Shown here: positions 9,250 through 18,006 of the stretch, piece after piece | Layout: the number at the start of each line of letters is the position of its first letter | Position numbering within the stretch: position 1 is the first letter of the stretch | Assembly (NCBI RefSeq): GCF_039543525.1 | Contig: NZ_BAABJX010000011.1 | Coordinates: 1 to 64,000 of the forward strand | DNA length: 64,000 nucleotides | Source of the DNA: Algivirga pacifica | Lineage (GTDB): Bacteria; Bacteroidota; Bacteroidia; Cytophagales; Flammeovirgaceae | Direction of reading: 5' to 3' | Made by a program: the position numbers and the translations under genes | The notes under the pieces: generated by a model | Database searches by the model: none | Told to the model about the DNA's origin: nothing | The model's input: the letters and a program-made list of their open reading frames with translations, nothing else

Positions 9250-11001
9250 CTATATTTCTTCGTTCTCTTGTACCTCCTGCTCCCCCTCTATCTGTTGTGT
9301 TATCTTCCTTGCCTCCAAGTACTGTTTCAGAGGAGCAAAATAGTCCACCATTGCTTTGGCACTAATTTCTTCTTCCAAATGTAAACGTAAGTGGTCTTTC
9401 CAATGCAGTGTCCCTGCTGAATACATCATTCTCAACAACTCTACCCCTACGACAGGCTCTTCTTTCCCTCTCATATGCTGATACACCTGAAAAGCAATTA
9501 AGGTACTGATTCCTTCTTTAAATGCAGCAAGTGGTTCTTCGTACAGCCATCTATTAGACGGATACATCATTTCTGTAGTCAATCCCGCTACTTGCACCCC
9601 CATATATTGGGACAATAAGTCACGGTATTGCTCCTCCAGTCGCTTTCCACTTAAGCCTTCCCGATAAGCAAACACTTCCAGGTTGGTCGTCACCCCTAAC
9701 CCATAAGGGATAAAAGTAAGGTATTCCAATGCCTGAGACAATTGCACTTGAATGGAATCCGGCATCGTTTCTTCCATAAACTGCTGAGTAATCATTGGCT
9801 CTTCCCCTTTAATGGCTAAAAACTTCCCCATTGCCTTAGCCCATAACTCTGACTCCTCTCCTTTCAGCAATACAGGCATATCGTCATTCTCCTGTATTCT
9901 GGAAGCTACGTACTGCCCTACCTTGTTAAGGGTCTCCCTATAATAGCCAATGTCCTTTCGCTGCAACTGATAATCCGTACCATATCGCTCTCCAAAACCA
10001 CTCAATAGTACCGATGGGTACTTGGACGACTGTAGCATTCTTGGAACACTATTAGCATTAAGGTAGGTCGCTATCTTCCATGAAGCGAGCAGTTCTTTTC
10101 CTACTTGCACTATTGCTACAGAAGCTGGTTTTTTATCCAAATAATATTCCTGTTCCAATAACTCGGCCCATCCTCCATAAACAGTCGTAGGCAACCAATG
10201 TGCAGGTATTTCTTCTCCAACGGTAATATATGGATATTGCGCCGATAGTTTTTCAAGTATATAACCATGTAGCAACCTGAATAAAGGGTCCAATTCTTGA
10301 ATAATTTCCTCCGATAACTCTTTTACCTCCAGAGGCTCCATCCCTATGCCCTTCGCTTCATAGTCAAAAGCATCGTCATAGGCATTCTCTTGTACTACCT
10401 GATTATAATTAAGTACATATTGCGTAAACTGATCATCCAGAGAAGTATTCCCCCGATGATATGCTTTCCAGGTATCAAAACGAAACTTATTTCCCTTGTT
10501 ATGCACTAAAAGAGAGTCTACCTGTTTTTCAGCATAACGACGACCATATAAAAAGTAATCGGAGTTCTCCGCAAATAAAGCCATCGTTGCCTGTTTTTGA
10601 TAGAGATCTTCCAAAATAGAGCGCTTTCCTCCCATCCCCATACGATAGAGTAACCTTGATAACTCTCTTTTCTCCGCAGCATTCAGGTCAGTTGATGCTT
10701 TCATTAGTGTCATCGCTCGTTTTTTCAAGGAATCAGACGCAAATACATGATCCAAGTCTGCTGAAGACTTGGCCCAACGTTGTAGGGCTAGCTCCCCTCG
10801 CCCTGATTTACGAGCATCCATTAGACTCCGTTTATCCCTCAAGGCCTTCTCTCCATGGATCTCTACCACATCATTGATCCCCTCAAGAAAATCACTCGCC
10901 ACCTGTTGATTGGCTTGCTTGCTTCCTTGCTCTTTTACCTCCGTACAACTTGCTATCACTAATAATGAGCCTATTGCCCAAAAATGCCTTATTTTAATCA
11001 T
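9250..11001 (-). CDS. M2 (ACE-like) peptidase-fold lipoprotein lacking the zinc motif
   Basis: A 583-residue lipoprotein: signal sequence with lipobox VIASC (Cys19), so probably anchored in the outer membrane. Several stretches follow the angiotensin-converting-enzyme (peptidase M2) pattern in order. ELDPLFRLLHGYILEKL and EIPAHWLP (around residue 260) match the ELQPLYLNLHAYV...IPAHLLG region. ALEYLTFIPYGLG (around 425) matches ALDKIAFIPF, and MVDYFAPLKQYLEAR near the C-terminus matches MLSYFKPLLDWL. Where M2 enzymes carry HHEMGH and later HEAIGD, this protein has TLNKVGQY and AKAMGK, so all three zinc ligands appear lost and no HExxH occurs anywhere. I infer a catalytically dead M2 fold, perhaps a binding or scaffolding protein. 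Assignment is by remembered family motifs; a profile search should settle it. The gene stands alone, with its own TATATTTG promoter motif. Confidence 0.72.
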   Translation of the reverse strand: MIKIRHFWAIGSLLVIASCTEVKEQGSKQANQQVASDFLEGINDVVEIHGEKALRDKRSLMDARKSGRGELALQRWAKSSADLDHVFASDSLKKRAMTLMKASTDLNAAEKRELSRLLYRMGMGGKRSILEDLYQKQATMALFAENSDYFLYGRRYAEKQVDSLLVHNKGNKFRFDTWKAYHRGNTSLDDQFTQYVLNYNQVVQENAYDDAFDYEAKGIGMEPLEVKELSEEIIQELDPLFRLLHGYILEKLSAQYPYITVGEEIPAHWLPTTVYGGWAELLEQEYYLDKKPASVAIVQVGKELLASWKIATYLNANSVPRMLQSSKYPSVLLSGFGERYGTDYQLQRKDIGYYRETLNKVGQYVASRIQENDDMPVLLKGEESELWAKAMGKFLAIKGEEPMITQQFMEETMPDSIQVQLSQALEYLTFIPYGLGVTTNLEVFAYREGLSGKRLEEQYRDLLSQYMGVQVAGLTTEMMYPSNRWLYEEPLAAFKEGISTLIAFQVYQHMRGKEEPVVGVELLRMMYSAGTLHWKDHLRLHLEEEISAKAMVDYFAPLKQYLEARKITQQIEGEQEVQENEEI

Positions 11002-11033
11002 AAAAAATTGTTTGTTACCTCTCTTCTAGAAAT

Positions 11034-11041
11034 CAAATATA
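11034..11041 (-). promoter_or_regulatory. Bacteroidota -7 promoter motif TATATTTG
   Basis: On the minus strand this reads TATATTTG, an exact TAnnTTTG match. It lies 33 bp upstream of the start codon of the M2-like lipoprotein gene, predicting a leader of about 27 nt. The -33 element is not obvious. Confidence 0.5.
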
Positions 11042-11172
11042 CAGCGAATGATAAGGATCTCATAGTAGTAGAAAGGGAAAAGTAAAAGGAGAAAAGGAAA
11101 AGAATAGATTCCGTAAGGTCACTTCTACCGCAGTACTACATTTTTATTTTATCATTTTGTGCCGGATATTCC

Positions 11173-11180
11173 TACCTTTG
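11173..11180 (+). promoter_or_regulatory. Bacteroidota -7 promoter motif TACCTTTG
   Basis: An exact TAnnTTTG match about 105 bp upstream of the helicase ATG at 11285. Transcription would start near 11187 and give a leader of roughly 100 nt, long enough for the cold or growth regulation known for some DEAD-box genes, although no specific element was recognised. A promoter here also argues against the upstream GTG at 11159 as the start. Confidence 0.5.
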
Positions 11181-11284
11181 TGCCCTATTCTTCGGATTTG
11201 AAAAACCGCCATGTCTTTTTGTGTGTTGTCTACTGTAAGCAACATCATCGTAAAGATAGGCCAGCAAAATATAGAAAAATTCTT

Positions 11285-12694
11285 ATGTCTGATCATACAT
11301 CAACCCCCTCATTTGAGGATTTTAAACTGAATAAGCAGCTCCTGAATGCTATTACGGAACAGGGGTTCACGACTCCTACACCTATTCAGGAAAAAACGAT
11401 TCCCCTGACCATGGCAGGGCATGACATTATGGGTATCGCCCAAACAGGTACAGGTAAAACAGCCGCTTATCTACTTCCTATTCTTATGAAAGTGAAGTAT
11501 GCACAAGGCCACAATCCCCGTGCATTAATTCTTACCCCTACCCGTGAGCTGGCGATGCAGGTAAATGAGCATATTAAAATGCTGACTCCCTATATGGACA
11601 TACGCCATACTGCTGTCTATGGAGGTTTGGGACCAAAAACACAAATTGAAACCGTAAAGGAAGGAATTGATATCCTGGTAGGAACTCCAGGTAGAATCAT
11701 GGAGCTTTATGCCAAACAAGCACTGGTACTTAAGGATATCAAGTTTATGGTACTGGACGAGGCCGATCGTATGATGGATATGGGATTCATGCCACAGATC
11801 CGTCAGATGCTGGAGATTATTCCAGTAAAAAGACAAAACCTTTTGTTCTCAGCGACCATGCCTGATATTGTCGTTCGCTTGTCGGAAGAATTTCTAGAGT
11901 TTCCACAACGTATAGAAGTAACTCCCCAAGCTACCACGGCTGAAATGGTAGAACAGGAAGCTTACTATGTTCCTAACTTCAAAACCAAAATCAACCTACT
12001 GATGCACCTGATGGAAGATCAGGAAACCTTTAGCAGGGTGATTATCTTCGTCCGCAAAAAGCAGGATGCCAATAATATCGGCAAGTACCTGGAAAGGATG
12101 CATAATGGAAGTGTGCGAACTATCCACGCCAATAAGGGACAAAATTCCCGTACCAATGCCATCAATGACTTCAAGTCGGGAGAGATTCGCTTCCTGGTAG
12201 CCACTGACGTTGCCGCTAGAGGTATTGACGTCAGTATGGTCAGCCACGTGATCAATTTTGATGTACCGGTATTGTATGAAGAATATGTTCACCGTGTAGG
12301 TAGAACAGGAAGGGCTAATAACACAGGGCATGCCATCACCTTCATCAATCCAGCGGAGAAGTACCATATGAAAAAAATTGAGGAACTTATCCGTATCACA
12401 CTACCTATCAAAGACATCCCTGCCACAGTAGAAATTGAAAAGGCAGACTTTGAGGAAAGGCAAGATATAGCCAAAGAGGTTGACCGTCAACGCAAGAAAG
12501 AAGACCCGAACTTCAAGGGAGCCTTCCATGAGAAGAAAGATAAAAAGCTGAAGCAACAGCATAAGCGAGAAAATCAGATCAAAAAAGCAAGGGCTGCCGG
12601 AAAAAGCAGTGTCTTTATCGGAGGTAGCAAAAAAAGTAAAAGCTCCTCAAGCAAGCGTAAAAGCGGAGGGCCTTCCAGAAGAAAAAAACGTTAA
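11285..12694 (+). CDS. DEAD-box ATP-dependent RNA helicase (RhlE-like)
   Basis: A 469-residue DEAD-box RNA helicase that unwinds RNA duplexes with ATP, probably in ribosome assembly or RNA turnover. The Q-motif region is FEDFKLNKQLLNAI...TPTPIQ, motif I AQTGTGKT, motif Ia PTRELAMQV, motif II DEAD, motif III SAT, and the second RecA domain carries ARGIDV and HRVGRTGR. The C-terminus is a Lys/Arg/Ser-rich basic tail (about the last 60 residues) typical of RhlE-type helicases that bind RNA non-specifically. The start is placed at ATG 11285 because the family begins MSDxxxFxDF; a GTG-initiated frame reaches 11159 but adds atypical sequence and would start upstream of the promoter motif. Monocistronic by spacing. 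RhlE versus another subgroup is uncertain. Confidence 0.95.
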   Translation: MSDHTSTPSFEDFKLNKQLLNAITEQGFTTPTPIQEKTIPLTMAGHDIMGIAQTGTGKTAAYLLPILMKVKYAQGHNPRALILTPTRELAMQVNEHIKMLTPYMDIRHTAVYGGLGPKTQIETVKEGIDILVGTPGRIMELYAKQALVLKDIKFMVLDEADRMMDMGFMPQIRQMLEIIPVKRQNLLFSATMPDIVVRLSEEFLEFPQRIEVTPQATTAEMVEQEAYYVPNFKTKINLLMHLMEDQETFSRVIIFVRKKQDANNIGKYLERMHNGSVRTIHANKGQNSRTNAINDFKSGEIRFLVATDVAARGIDVSMVSHVINFDVPVLYEEYVHRVGRTGRANNTGHAITFINPAEKYHMKKIEELIRITLPIKDIPATVEIEKADFEERQDIAKEVDRQRKKEDPNFKGAFHEKKDKKLKQQHKRENQIKKARAAGKSSVFIGGSKKSKSSSSKRKSGGPSRRKKR

Positions 12695-12712
12695 GGCAAT
12701 TTTTAGTGTAAA

Positions 12713-13042
12713 GATGAGTCATCCCATATTAACAAATGGCTTAGCTTTCTGAGAATTCATCACTTTATAGCTATCTCACAAGCCCTTTATGAGCTTCTTC
12801 ATTTTTTCCTTGATGAAAAAACGAAGCAAAAAAATCAAGGCTTTGAAGAATTTGCCTAATTTTTAATCGCAAAAGCTAAAAATTCCAAACTCGCTACGCT
12901 CAAACAATGGAATTTTCTTAACGCTTTGACAATTAAAAATTTTAACGGCAATTCTTCAAGGCCATTTTTAGATATATAAAGACACTTTTTAAACAAAAAA
13001 TATGAGTCACCCCTTAAATGTTAATATGGGATGACTCATTTT
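12713..13042. repeat. 330-bp nested inverted-repeat element
   Basis: The outer arms GAGTCATCCCATATTAACA (from 12715) and TGTTAATATGGGATGACTC (to 13039) are exact complements about 290 bp apart. Inside is a second pair (CTTTGAAGAATTTGCC and GGCAATTCTTCAAGG, each extended into the complementary words TTTTTAAT and ATTAAAAA). A small stem also lies within it: CCTTGAT with ATCAAGG. No reading frame of note is present. The structure resembles a MITE or a large structured intergenic repeat sitting between the helicase and the McrB-like gene. Confidence 0.7.
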
Positions 13043-13349
13043 TACACAGAAACCAACACCACTAATATTAGATGATTCCTATTTTTTTCCTCAATTTCAA
13101 GGAATCATATGTAATATTTACGTGAAAAATCAACTTTTAGACACCTGCTTTCCGAGACTCCTCAAATATAATTCCCCATTCCTAGCACTATTCCTGTTCT
13201 TTTTGTTAACTTTCTTATAAACACCCCCCCCATAACACTACTTACCGCTAGTAACTTTTTACTGACAGGGAGTTTTTATAAACAAAACAACCTATGTAAT
13301 TTTCTAGTTGAAAATAGACAACCTAAAAATAGTTCAAAAACATAAAGAT
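13043..13349. other. AT-rich leader upstream of the McrB-like gene
   Basis: About 300 bp without a recognised gene. A TAATTTTC word close to the gene weakly resembles a -7 promoter motif. A run of eight C residues near 13223 is unusual in this AT-rich stretch. Nothing else was identified. Confidence 0.4.
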
Positions 13350-15911
13350 ATGAAAGTTAACCAGTTAAATGATATTTTCGATAATTTCAATAGTTATTAT
13401 GCCTTAGATGAAGATAGTTATATAGTTGCCGTTCAAGATAGTAGAAATATTCGTTCTAGTAAGAAGTTCATTATTCCTCTTTTTTACTTTGATGGAGAGC
13501 ATTGGGAAAGGCTTAACTTAGAGGATATTGGTGACAAAGTCTTTATGGCCAGCAAGCCCTTGGAGACAGAGTTTCTGATGGACGAATTCATTAAAGTTAA
13601 AGGCCTTAAAATTAATACTAAAAGAACCGAAAACGAGCAGTTTAACCTAGAAAATTCCCTTACCAAATATATTACTCACTCCGATAAGCTCGATCACCTT
13701 TACGATGAATATATTCTGGATATTTTTTCTGGAAAGCTCGATCTGGATCGACAACTCTTCTACCCAGATAAACGCTATTACGACCTAATAGACGAACTAT
13801 ACGTCACCCAAAACAAGAAATTTCTGGTAGAGAATACAGAAGATGGTAAGATCTACGGGGTATTCAATGGCGTGCAAAGTAGTTCTGACACCAAATCAGT
13901 GAAGCTTTCTACTGGACTAAAAAAAGAAGTGGAGATCTTCGAACTACCTGAAAACACCTACCTCGAACTCAATTTAGGAAAGTACGGAAAGCTATCCCGA
14001 AAGATCGTTAAGTCTTATCAGGATATTGAGCTGTATGTTACGGATCGTATTGATTTCCTGAGTCGAAAAGAGCTATTTGATTGGGTAGAACAGCAACTTT
14101 CTCTTAAAACCAAGTTCGACTCTGCTAGCGAAGTATGGGATGTTATTAGTAAGAACAGTCATATTCAACAGATGTCTTCCCGTTACCTTCGCCTAAAAAT
14201 GATGTTTGAAAAGTCCAATGAGAATTTAGGAGAGCTCCGAGAATTCCTCACCAATCTGGCTGGAAATGAATTCTTCCTTACCCAACTCAACGAGCTTCAA
14301 AATCAGAAACTAATGCTGGAGAATGAGTTGAATCAACTTCGCCTTCAAAAACAGCAAGAGCTAGACTATTTGGAAGAGTTGAAAGAAGAAGAATCCTCTG
14401 CAGAGCAACGTATCAAGTTAATCAAGGACAATGAAGAACACCTTCGGGAAGAACTAAAAAAACAGAGAGAAGAAGAGATTAATAAGGAAATGAAGCAGAA
14501 GCTATCTTCCTTGGAAAAGATTGACCTTGAAATTAAAGAGAAGGAAGATGAGATTGCGCTGATCAAAAAGCATAAAACGCTGGAAGATCTTAAACTGGAA
14601 ATTGAAAATCAAGAGCGCTTTCGTGAAGAACTTAAAGCGAGCATAGAGATTTTGAAAAAAGAATTTATTGAGGCTCAAGGACGATCCAAAGATGTACTGG
14701 CAGAGTTTCTAAAGACCAAAACACACTTTGACTTACTTACGGGCAAACAATACGGTGGGGTACGTAGCTCAAGTACATCCTCTACTCCTACTATTCAAAA
14801 TCAACGCATCACCACTCCTGACACCACAGACACCCTCAAAGAATTAACGCAAAAAATCCACAAGAAACTGACCAAGATCGGTAGAAGCTACCCAGAGCAT
14901 TTTATTGCCAACTTATTGATCAATATTCATCAGAATACCCTTACGCTTATCGCCGGAATGCCCGGCACCGGTAAATCTTCTTTAGCCAAAGGCATCACGC
15001 AAGCTTTGGTTCCCAAGGAACGTATCGTAGAGATTTCTGTCGCAAGGGGATGGACCTCACAAAAAGACTTAATCGGCTTCGCCAACCCTATTACCAAGCA
15101 GTTTCACCGCTCTGCCACAGGGATGTATGACTTGCTTCAGCAATTGAGTGTGGAATCTGACCAAGGATGGCACCATGAATCTCCTTTTGCCTACGTGGTA
15201 TTGGATGAAGCCAACCTTAGTCCCTTGGAGCACTATTGGGGTACTTTCTATAGTACCACAGATACCTATGCCTCCGATGAGCACCCTCTTACTTTACAAT
15301 TGGGCAATGGAGAAAGTATTCATTACCCAAATAACCTTCGCTTTATCGGCACAATTAATATTGACCGTACCACGGAAAACATCTCTCCAAGATTACTGGA
15401 TCGCACGCCTATCATACGTTTGGAGATGCCTAAGCAAATTCAGTTCCCGACAATTGAGGCTCCTTCAGTGTCTAATCTCAACCTGGACTTCAAAACATTG
15501 AGAGAGTTATTCCAGCTTAGGGATTTCAAAATGGACATCCCTTCTCAATTCCTGGAGTTTATCGATCCGGAAGTAGAAGAACGTTATGATACTATTGAAA
15601 ACACCCTACGTTACTTAGGGGTATATATAAGTCCAAGAGTTAAAAAGTCCATCATTGAGTATTGTAATGTGGCGCATAATGTCATGAGCGAACAGCTCAG
15701 ACCGTTGGATTACTGTATTGCACAGAGGGTATTAACCAAAATCGACCTGCAAGGGAAAGAGGCGCATGAGGGCCTAAAAAATCTATTATCACAGATCAAT
15801 GATTTTGGATTAAAAGACTCCAGAGCGGCCAGTGTATTGGGGAAAATTCTGGAGAAAGGTGAAAGAGAGGGATACTCCCAAAACTACTTCAATTACTTTT
15901 TGATTGACTAA
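13350..15911 (+). CDS. McrB-like AAA+ GTPase with long coiled coil
   Basis: An 853-residue protein in three parts. An N-terminal region (about 1-300) has no family I recognise. A long charged coiled coil (about 305-450, rich in E, K, L and Q) follows. The C-terminal part is an AAA+ domain of the McrB clade: Walker A GMPGTGKSS near residue 535, Walker B YVVLDEAN near 614, sensor-like GTINIDRTT near 665 in place of the classical McrB MNxxD motif, and SPRLLDRT near 680. McrB proteins are GTP-driven motors that assemble as rings and work with a McrC nuclease. The next gene encodes the matching DUF2357/PD-(D/E)xK protein, so this is the motor half of a two-gene defence unit. A coiled-coil McrB with a tandem nuclease recalls the CoCoNuT systems, but their hallmark RNA-binding domains were not confirmed here. 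ATG 13350 is preferred over a TTG at 13308. The stop codon touches the inverted repeat at 15911. Confidence 0.85.
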   Translation: MKVNQLNDIFDNFNSYYALDEDSYIVAVQDSRNIRSSKKFIIPLFYFDGEHWERLNLEDIGDKVFMASKPLETEFLMDEFIKVKGLKINTKRTENEQFNLENSLTKYITHSDKLDHLYDEYILDIFSGKLDLDRQLFYPDKRYYDLIDELYVTQNKKFLVENTEDGKIYGVFNGVQSSSDTKSVKLSTGLKKEVEIFELPENTYLELNLGKYGKLSRKIVKSYQDIELYVTDRIDFLSRKELFDWVEQQLSLKTKFDSASEVWDVISKNSHIQQMSSRYLRLKMMFEKSNENLGELREFLTNLAGNEFFLTQLNELQNQKLMLENELNQLRLQKQQELDYLEELKEEESSAEQRIKLIKDNEEHLREELKKQREEEINKEMKQKLSSLEKIDLEIKEKEDEIALIKKHKTLEDLKLEIENQERFREELKASIEILKKEFIEAQGRSKDVLAEFLKTKTHFDLLTGKQYGGVRSSSTSSTPTIQNQRITTPDTTDTLKELTQKIHKKLTKIGRSYPEHFIANLLINIHQNTLTLIAGMPGTGKSSLAKGITQALVPKERIVEISVARGWTSQKDLIGFANPITKQFHRSATGMYDLLQQLSVESDQGWHHESPFAYVVLDEANLSPLEHYWGTFYSTTDTYASDEHPLTLQLGNGESIHYPNNLRFIGTINIDRTTENISPRLLDRTPIIRLEMPKQIQFPTIEAPSVSNLNLDFKTLRELFQLRDFKMDIPSQFLEFIDPEVEERYDTIENTLRYLGVYISPRVKKSIIEYCNVAHNVMSEQLRPLDYCIAQRVLTKIDLQGKEAHEGLKNLLSQINDFGLKDSRAASVLGKILEKGEREGYSQNYFNYFLID

Positions 15912-16073
15912 GAGCTTGTTTGGAATACTGATTCAGAAAGAAAATCTCTCTAATCACTATTCAAATCAACTCATATTTTCATCAAATAGAACCACTATTC
16001 TCTTCAAATCTGACTTGATTTGAACAGGTTATAGAAATTTTCTTCATCTAAATCAGTATTGCAAACAAGCTCT
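15911..16073. repeat. 163-bp inverted-repeat element between mcrB-like and mcrC-like genes
   Basis: Terminal arms of 23 bp beginning AGAGCTTGTTTGGAATACTG pair with the right end with one mismatch (G for C at position 16061). It is the longest, most complete copy of the dispersed AGAGCTTGTTTGGAA family. It begins at the last base of the upstream stop codon and ends 12 bp before the downstream ATG, so it fills the junction of the defence operon. No transposase is encoded. It could attenuate or separate expression of the nuclease from the motor. Confidence 0.8.
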
Positions 16074-16085
16074 AAATTAACATAC

Positions 16086-17807
16086 ATGTGGACTATCAAG
16101 ATATTTGCCATCTATAAAAGCTCTGATCCTCCCTTCGAGATCAGTCGGGAAGAACTCATACCCGAAGAGTCCGGAGATATGGTAGTGGTAGAGCACCGAT
16201 TTTATGAAATCGAACTTCATTATGAAGAGGATGAAAGCATTACCCGTCAAGAACTAACCATTGACGGGGAACCGATCAATCCTATTTACCTTAGTCAGCA
16301 CAACGAAGAGCGGTACATTAAAGGAAGTACGATGCAGTACTTCTCCAATCGCTTGGGCTATGTTCCGATTCACTTTTGTGGACATGAAATTACGGTAAGA
16401 GTAGATGCCTCCAAGCTATCGGGAAATGAAGCAGAGCAGATTCTTTCTTACCTATACGACAAGAATAAGAAGCTTCTATTGGAGTATATCTCTGGAGAAG
16501 GCAAACGTAAAGGCCGGGAAAGTGGCGTACCTTCTCCCCTTCCCTTACAAGAAATCTCTATTAATAACCTTTCTCCCCTAAGTCATTTTCTGGACCTGAT
16601 GCAGGATCTATACTATGACTTTGAAAAGCTTCCCTATGCCATTATGCGTCCCAAGCTGGTGATGGAACCCTACCATGCACAAGCCGTGGATAGTAAAAGC
16701 ATAGAGTGGCTTATGAGTAATCTGGATGAGGTCATTTTTGACGACGCTTACGAACAGCACCCGGAAGCCATTGAGGTCGATGGTTACTATGGTATTCTGG
16801 AAAAAATCGCCTATGAGACCAATACTCCAGACTTCAATACCTATGAAAATGAAATCATTCTGGGAGCCATTCATAAGTGCAGAGCTATTGTCAACGAAAT
16901 CAGCGAGCACATCACCTCCTACCTGGGAAGTGACCGTTCCATGATGGAGTCAATCAATGCTAACTATCAATCCATACAGATCATTTTATTCCGTAAGGCC
17001 TTTGATGAACTAAAAACCATTAAGCAAAAACTTTCGTCGGTAGAAGAACATTATCAACAGCTCTTTGCTGGAGTGTACGCCCGTACCGAAATACCGAAAG
17101 TAACACAGGTGTTCTCTCAAAAAAGGCATTATACCCAAGCCTTTACCGGAATACATCATTTATACCAACTGTCACTTAGACTGAATAAGGATAGCCTGAT
17201 TAACCTGAATTTCCTGGATCAGATTTATGAGGTATTCAACTACTATCGATTGATTGACGGGCTCAAGGTATACTTCAATAATATTCCCCATGATGTTGAG
17301 TATTCTCAACAGGATGGACACCTATATAAAAAAGTATCCTTTTTTGGAAGAAGAAATGGAGAAGACTGGGTGGTCAATCTTCTTTACAACCCTAAGATCA
17401 GTAGAAGTCCCGGAGATACCCACTTAGTCCTTCACGGTAAGATTGATAAAAAGAACAATTATTACACTCCCGATTACGTCCTGGAGTATGCCCAGAAGCA
17501 CGATATTCGATACGCCATCATGGACGCCAAGTACAAACGTTCCAAGGTAGTGGTTGAGCAAGATATCAAAGATGCTACCCTAAAATATTACACCTGCTTA
17601 AGAGTATTCGGTACCAAGCACCATATGAAGCCCGATTTCCTATGGCTATTGTGTCCGGATAATATGCAATACCCTATCTGGCGATTGAACTATAATGAAG
17701 ATTTCTTGCCAATTATAGGGGTAGTAGAAAGTAAACCAGATACTTTAGGACCTCTGCAACAGGTCATCACCAATATTATTAAGCGGTGGGGTATTTCTAA
17801 GGCCTAG
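16086..17807 (+). CDS. McrC-like DUF2357 protein with PD-(D/E)xK nuclease domain
   Basis: A 573-residue partner of the McrB-like GTPase. The middle of the protein (around SPLSHFLDLMQDLYYDFEKL, about residue 165 onward) fits the DUF2357 family seen in McrC-type proteins. The C-terminal part carries a PD-(D/E)xK nuclease signature: TPDYVLEYAQ near residue 460 supplies the acidic residue and MDAKYKR near 478 the D-x-K pair. This would be the endonuclease activated by the upstream motor against foreign nucleic acid, probably modified DNA as in type IV restriction; the real target is unknown. An in-frame TTG at 16059 lies within the inverted-repeat arm, so ATG 16086 is chosen. The nuclease is separated from the GTPase gene only by the 163-bp repeat, which argues for one transcript. 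Confidence 0.82.
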   Translation: MWTIKIFAIYKSSDPPFEISREELIPEESGDMVVVEHRFYEIELHYEEDESITRQELTIDGEPINPIYLSQHNEERYIKGSTMQYFSNRLGYVPIHFCGHEITVRVDASKLSGNEAEQILSYLYDKNKKLLLEYISGEGKRKGRESGVPSPLPLQEISINNLSPLSHFLDLMQDLYYDFEKLPYAIMRPKLVMEPYHAQAVDSKSIEWLMSNLDEVIFDDAYEQHPEAIEVDGYYGILEKIAYETNTPDFNTYENEIILGAIHKCRAIVNEISEHITSYLGSDRSMMESINANYQSIQIILFRKAFDELKTIKQKLSSVEEHYQQLFAGVYARTEIPKVTQVFSQKRHYTQAFTGIHHLYQLSLRLNKDSLINLNFLDQIYEVFNYYRLIDGLKVYFNNIPHDVEYSQQDGHLYKKVSFFGRRNGEDWVVNLLYNPKISRSPGDTHLVLHGKIDKKNNYYTPDYVLEYAQKHDIRYAIMDAKYKRSKVVVEQDIKDATLKYYTCLRVFGTKHHMKPDFLWLLCPDNMQYPIWRLNYNEDFLPIIGVVESKPDTLGPLQQVITNIIKRWGISKA

Positions 17808-17880
17808 TGAGGTGATTGCTACTTCTTCCTTTGTCCCATTGTCGGGGCGACAGAGCGACGGGGCGACCACAAGAGTCGCC

Positions 17881-17922
17881 CTTCCTTCTTCCTTCTTCCT
17901 TCTTCCTTCTTCCTTCTTCCCT
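17881..17922. repeat. CTTCCTT heptamer array
   Basis: Six tandem copies of a 7-bp unit (CTTCCTT, last copy CTTCCCT), 73 bp downstream of the McrC-like gene. A short GC-rich stretch (GTCGGGGCGACAGAGCGACG) precedes it. It belongs to the heptamer-repeat class found throughout the window, though here it does not touch the stop codon. Confidence 0.85.
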
Positions 17923-18006
17923 CATAAAAAATACTAAATAGTTGCATTACTCCACCCAGTACAACTATTTTCAATTCTCATTTAATAACCTTAATACTAT
18001 TTTTTA

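Noticed and set aside
11159..11284. GTG-initiated N-terminal extension of the DEAD-box helicase
   Set aside because: It lies at or upstream of a TAnnTTTG promoter motif and lacks family similarity; ATG 11285 fits the family.
12713..13042. Insertion sequence between helicase and McrB-like gene
   Set aside because: Inverted repeats are present but there is no transposase frame and no clear target duplication.
16059..16085. TTG start for the McrC-like gene
   Set aside because: It lies in the terminal arm of the 163-bp inverted repeat; ATG 16086 follows directly.
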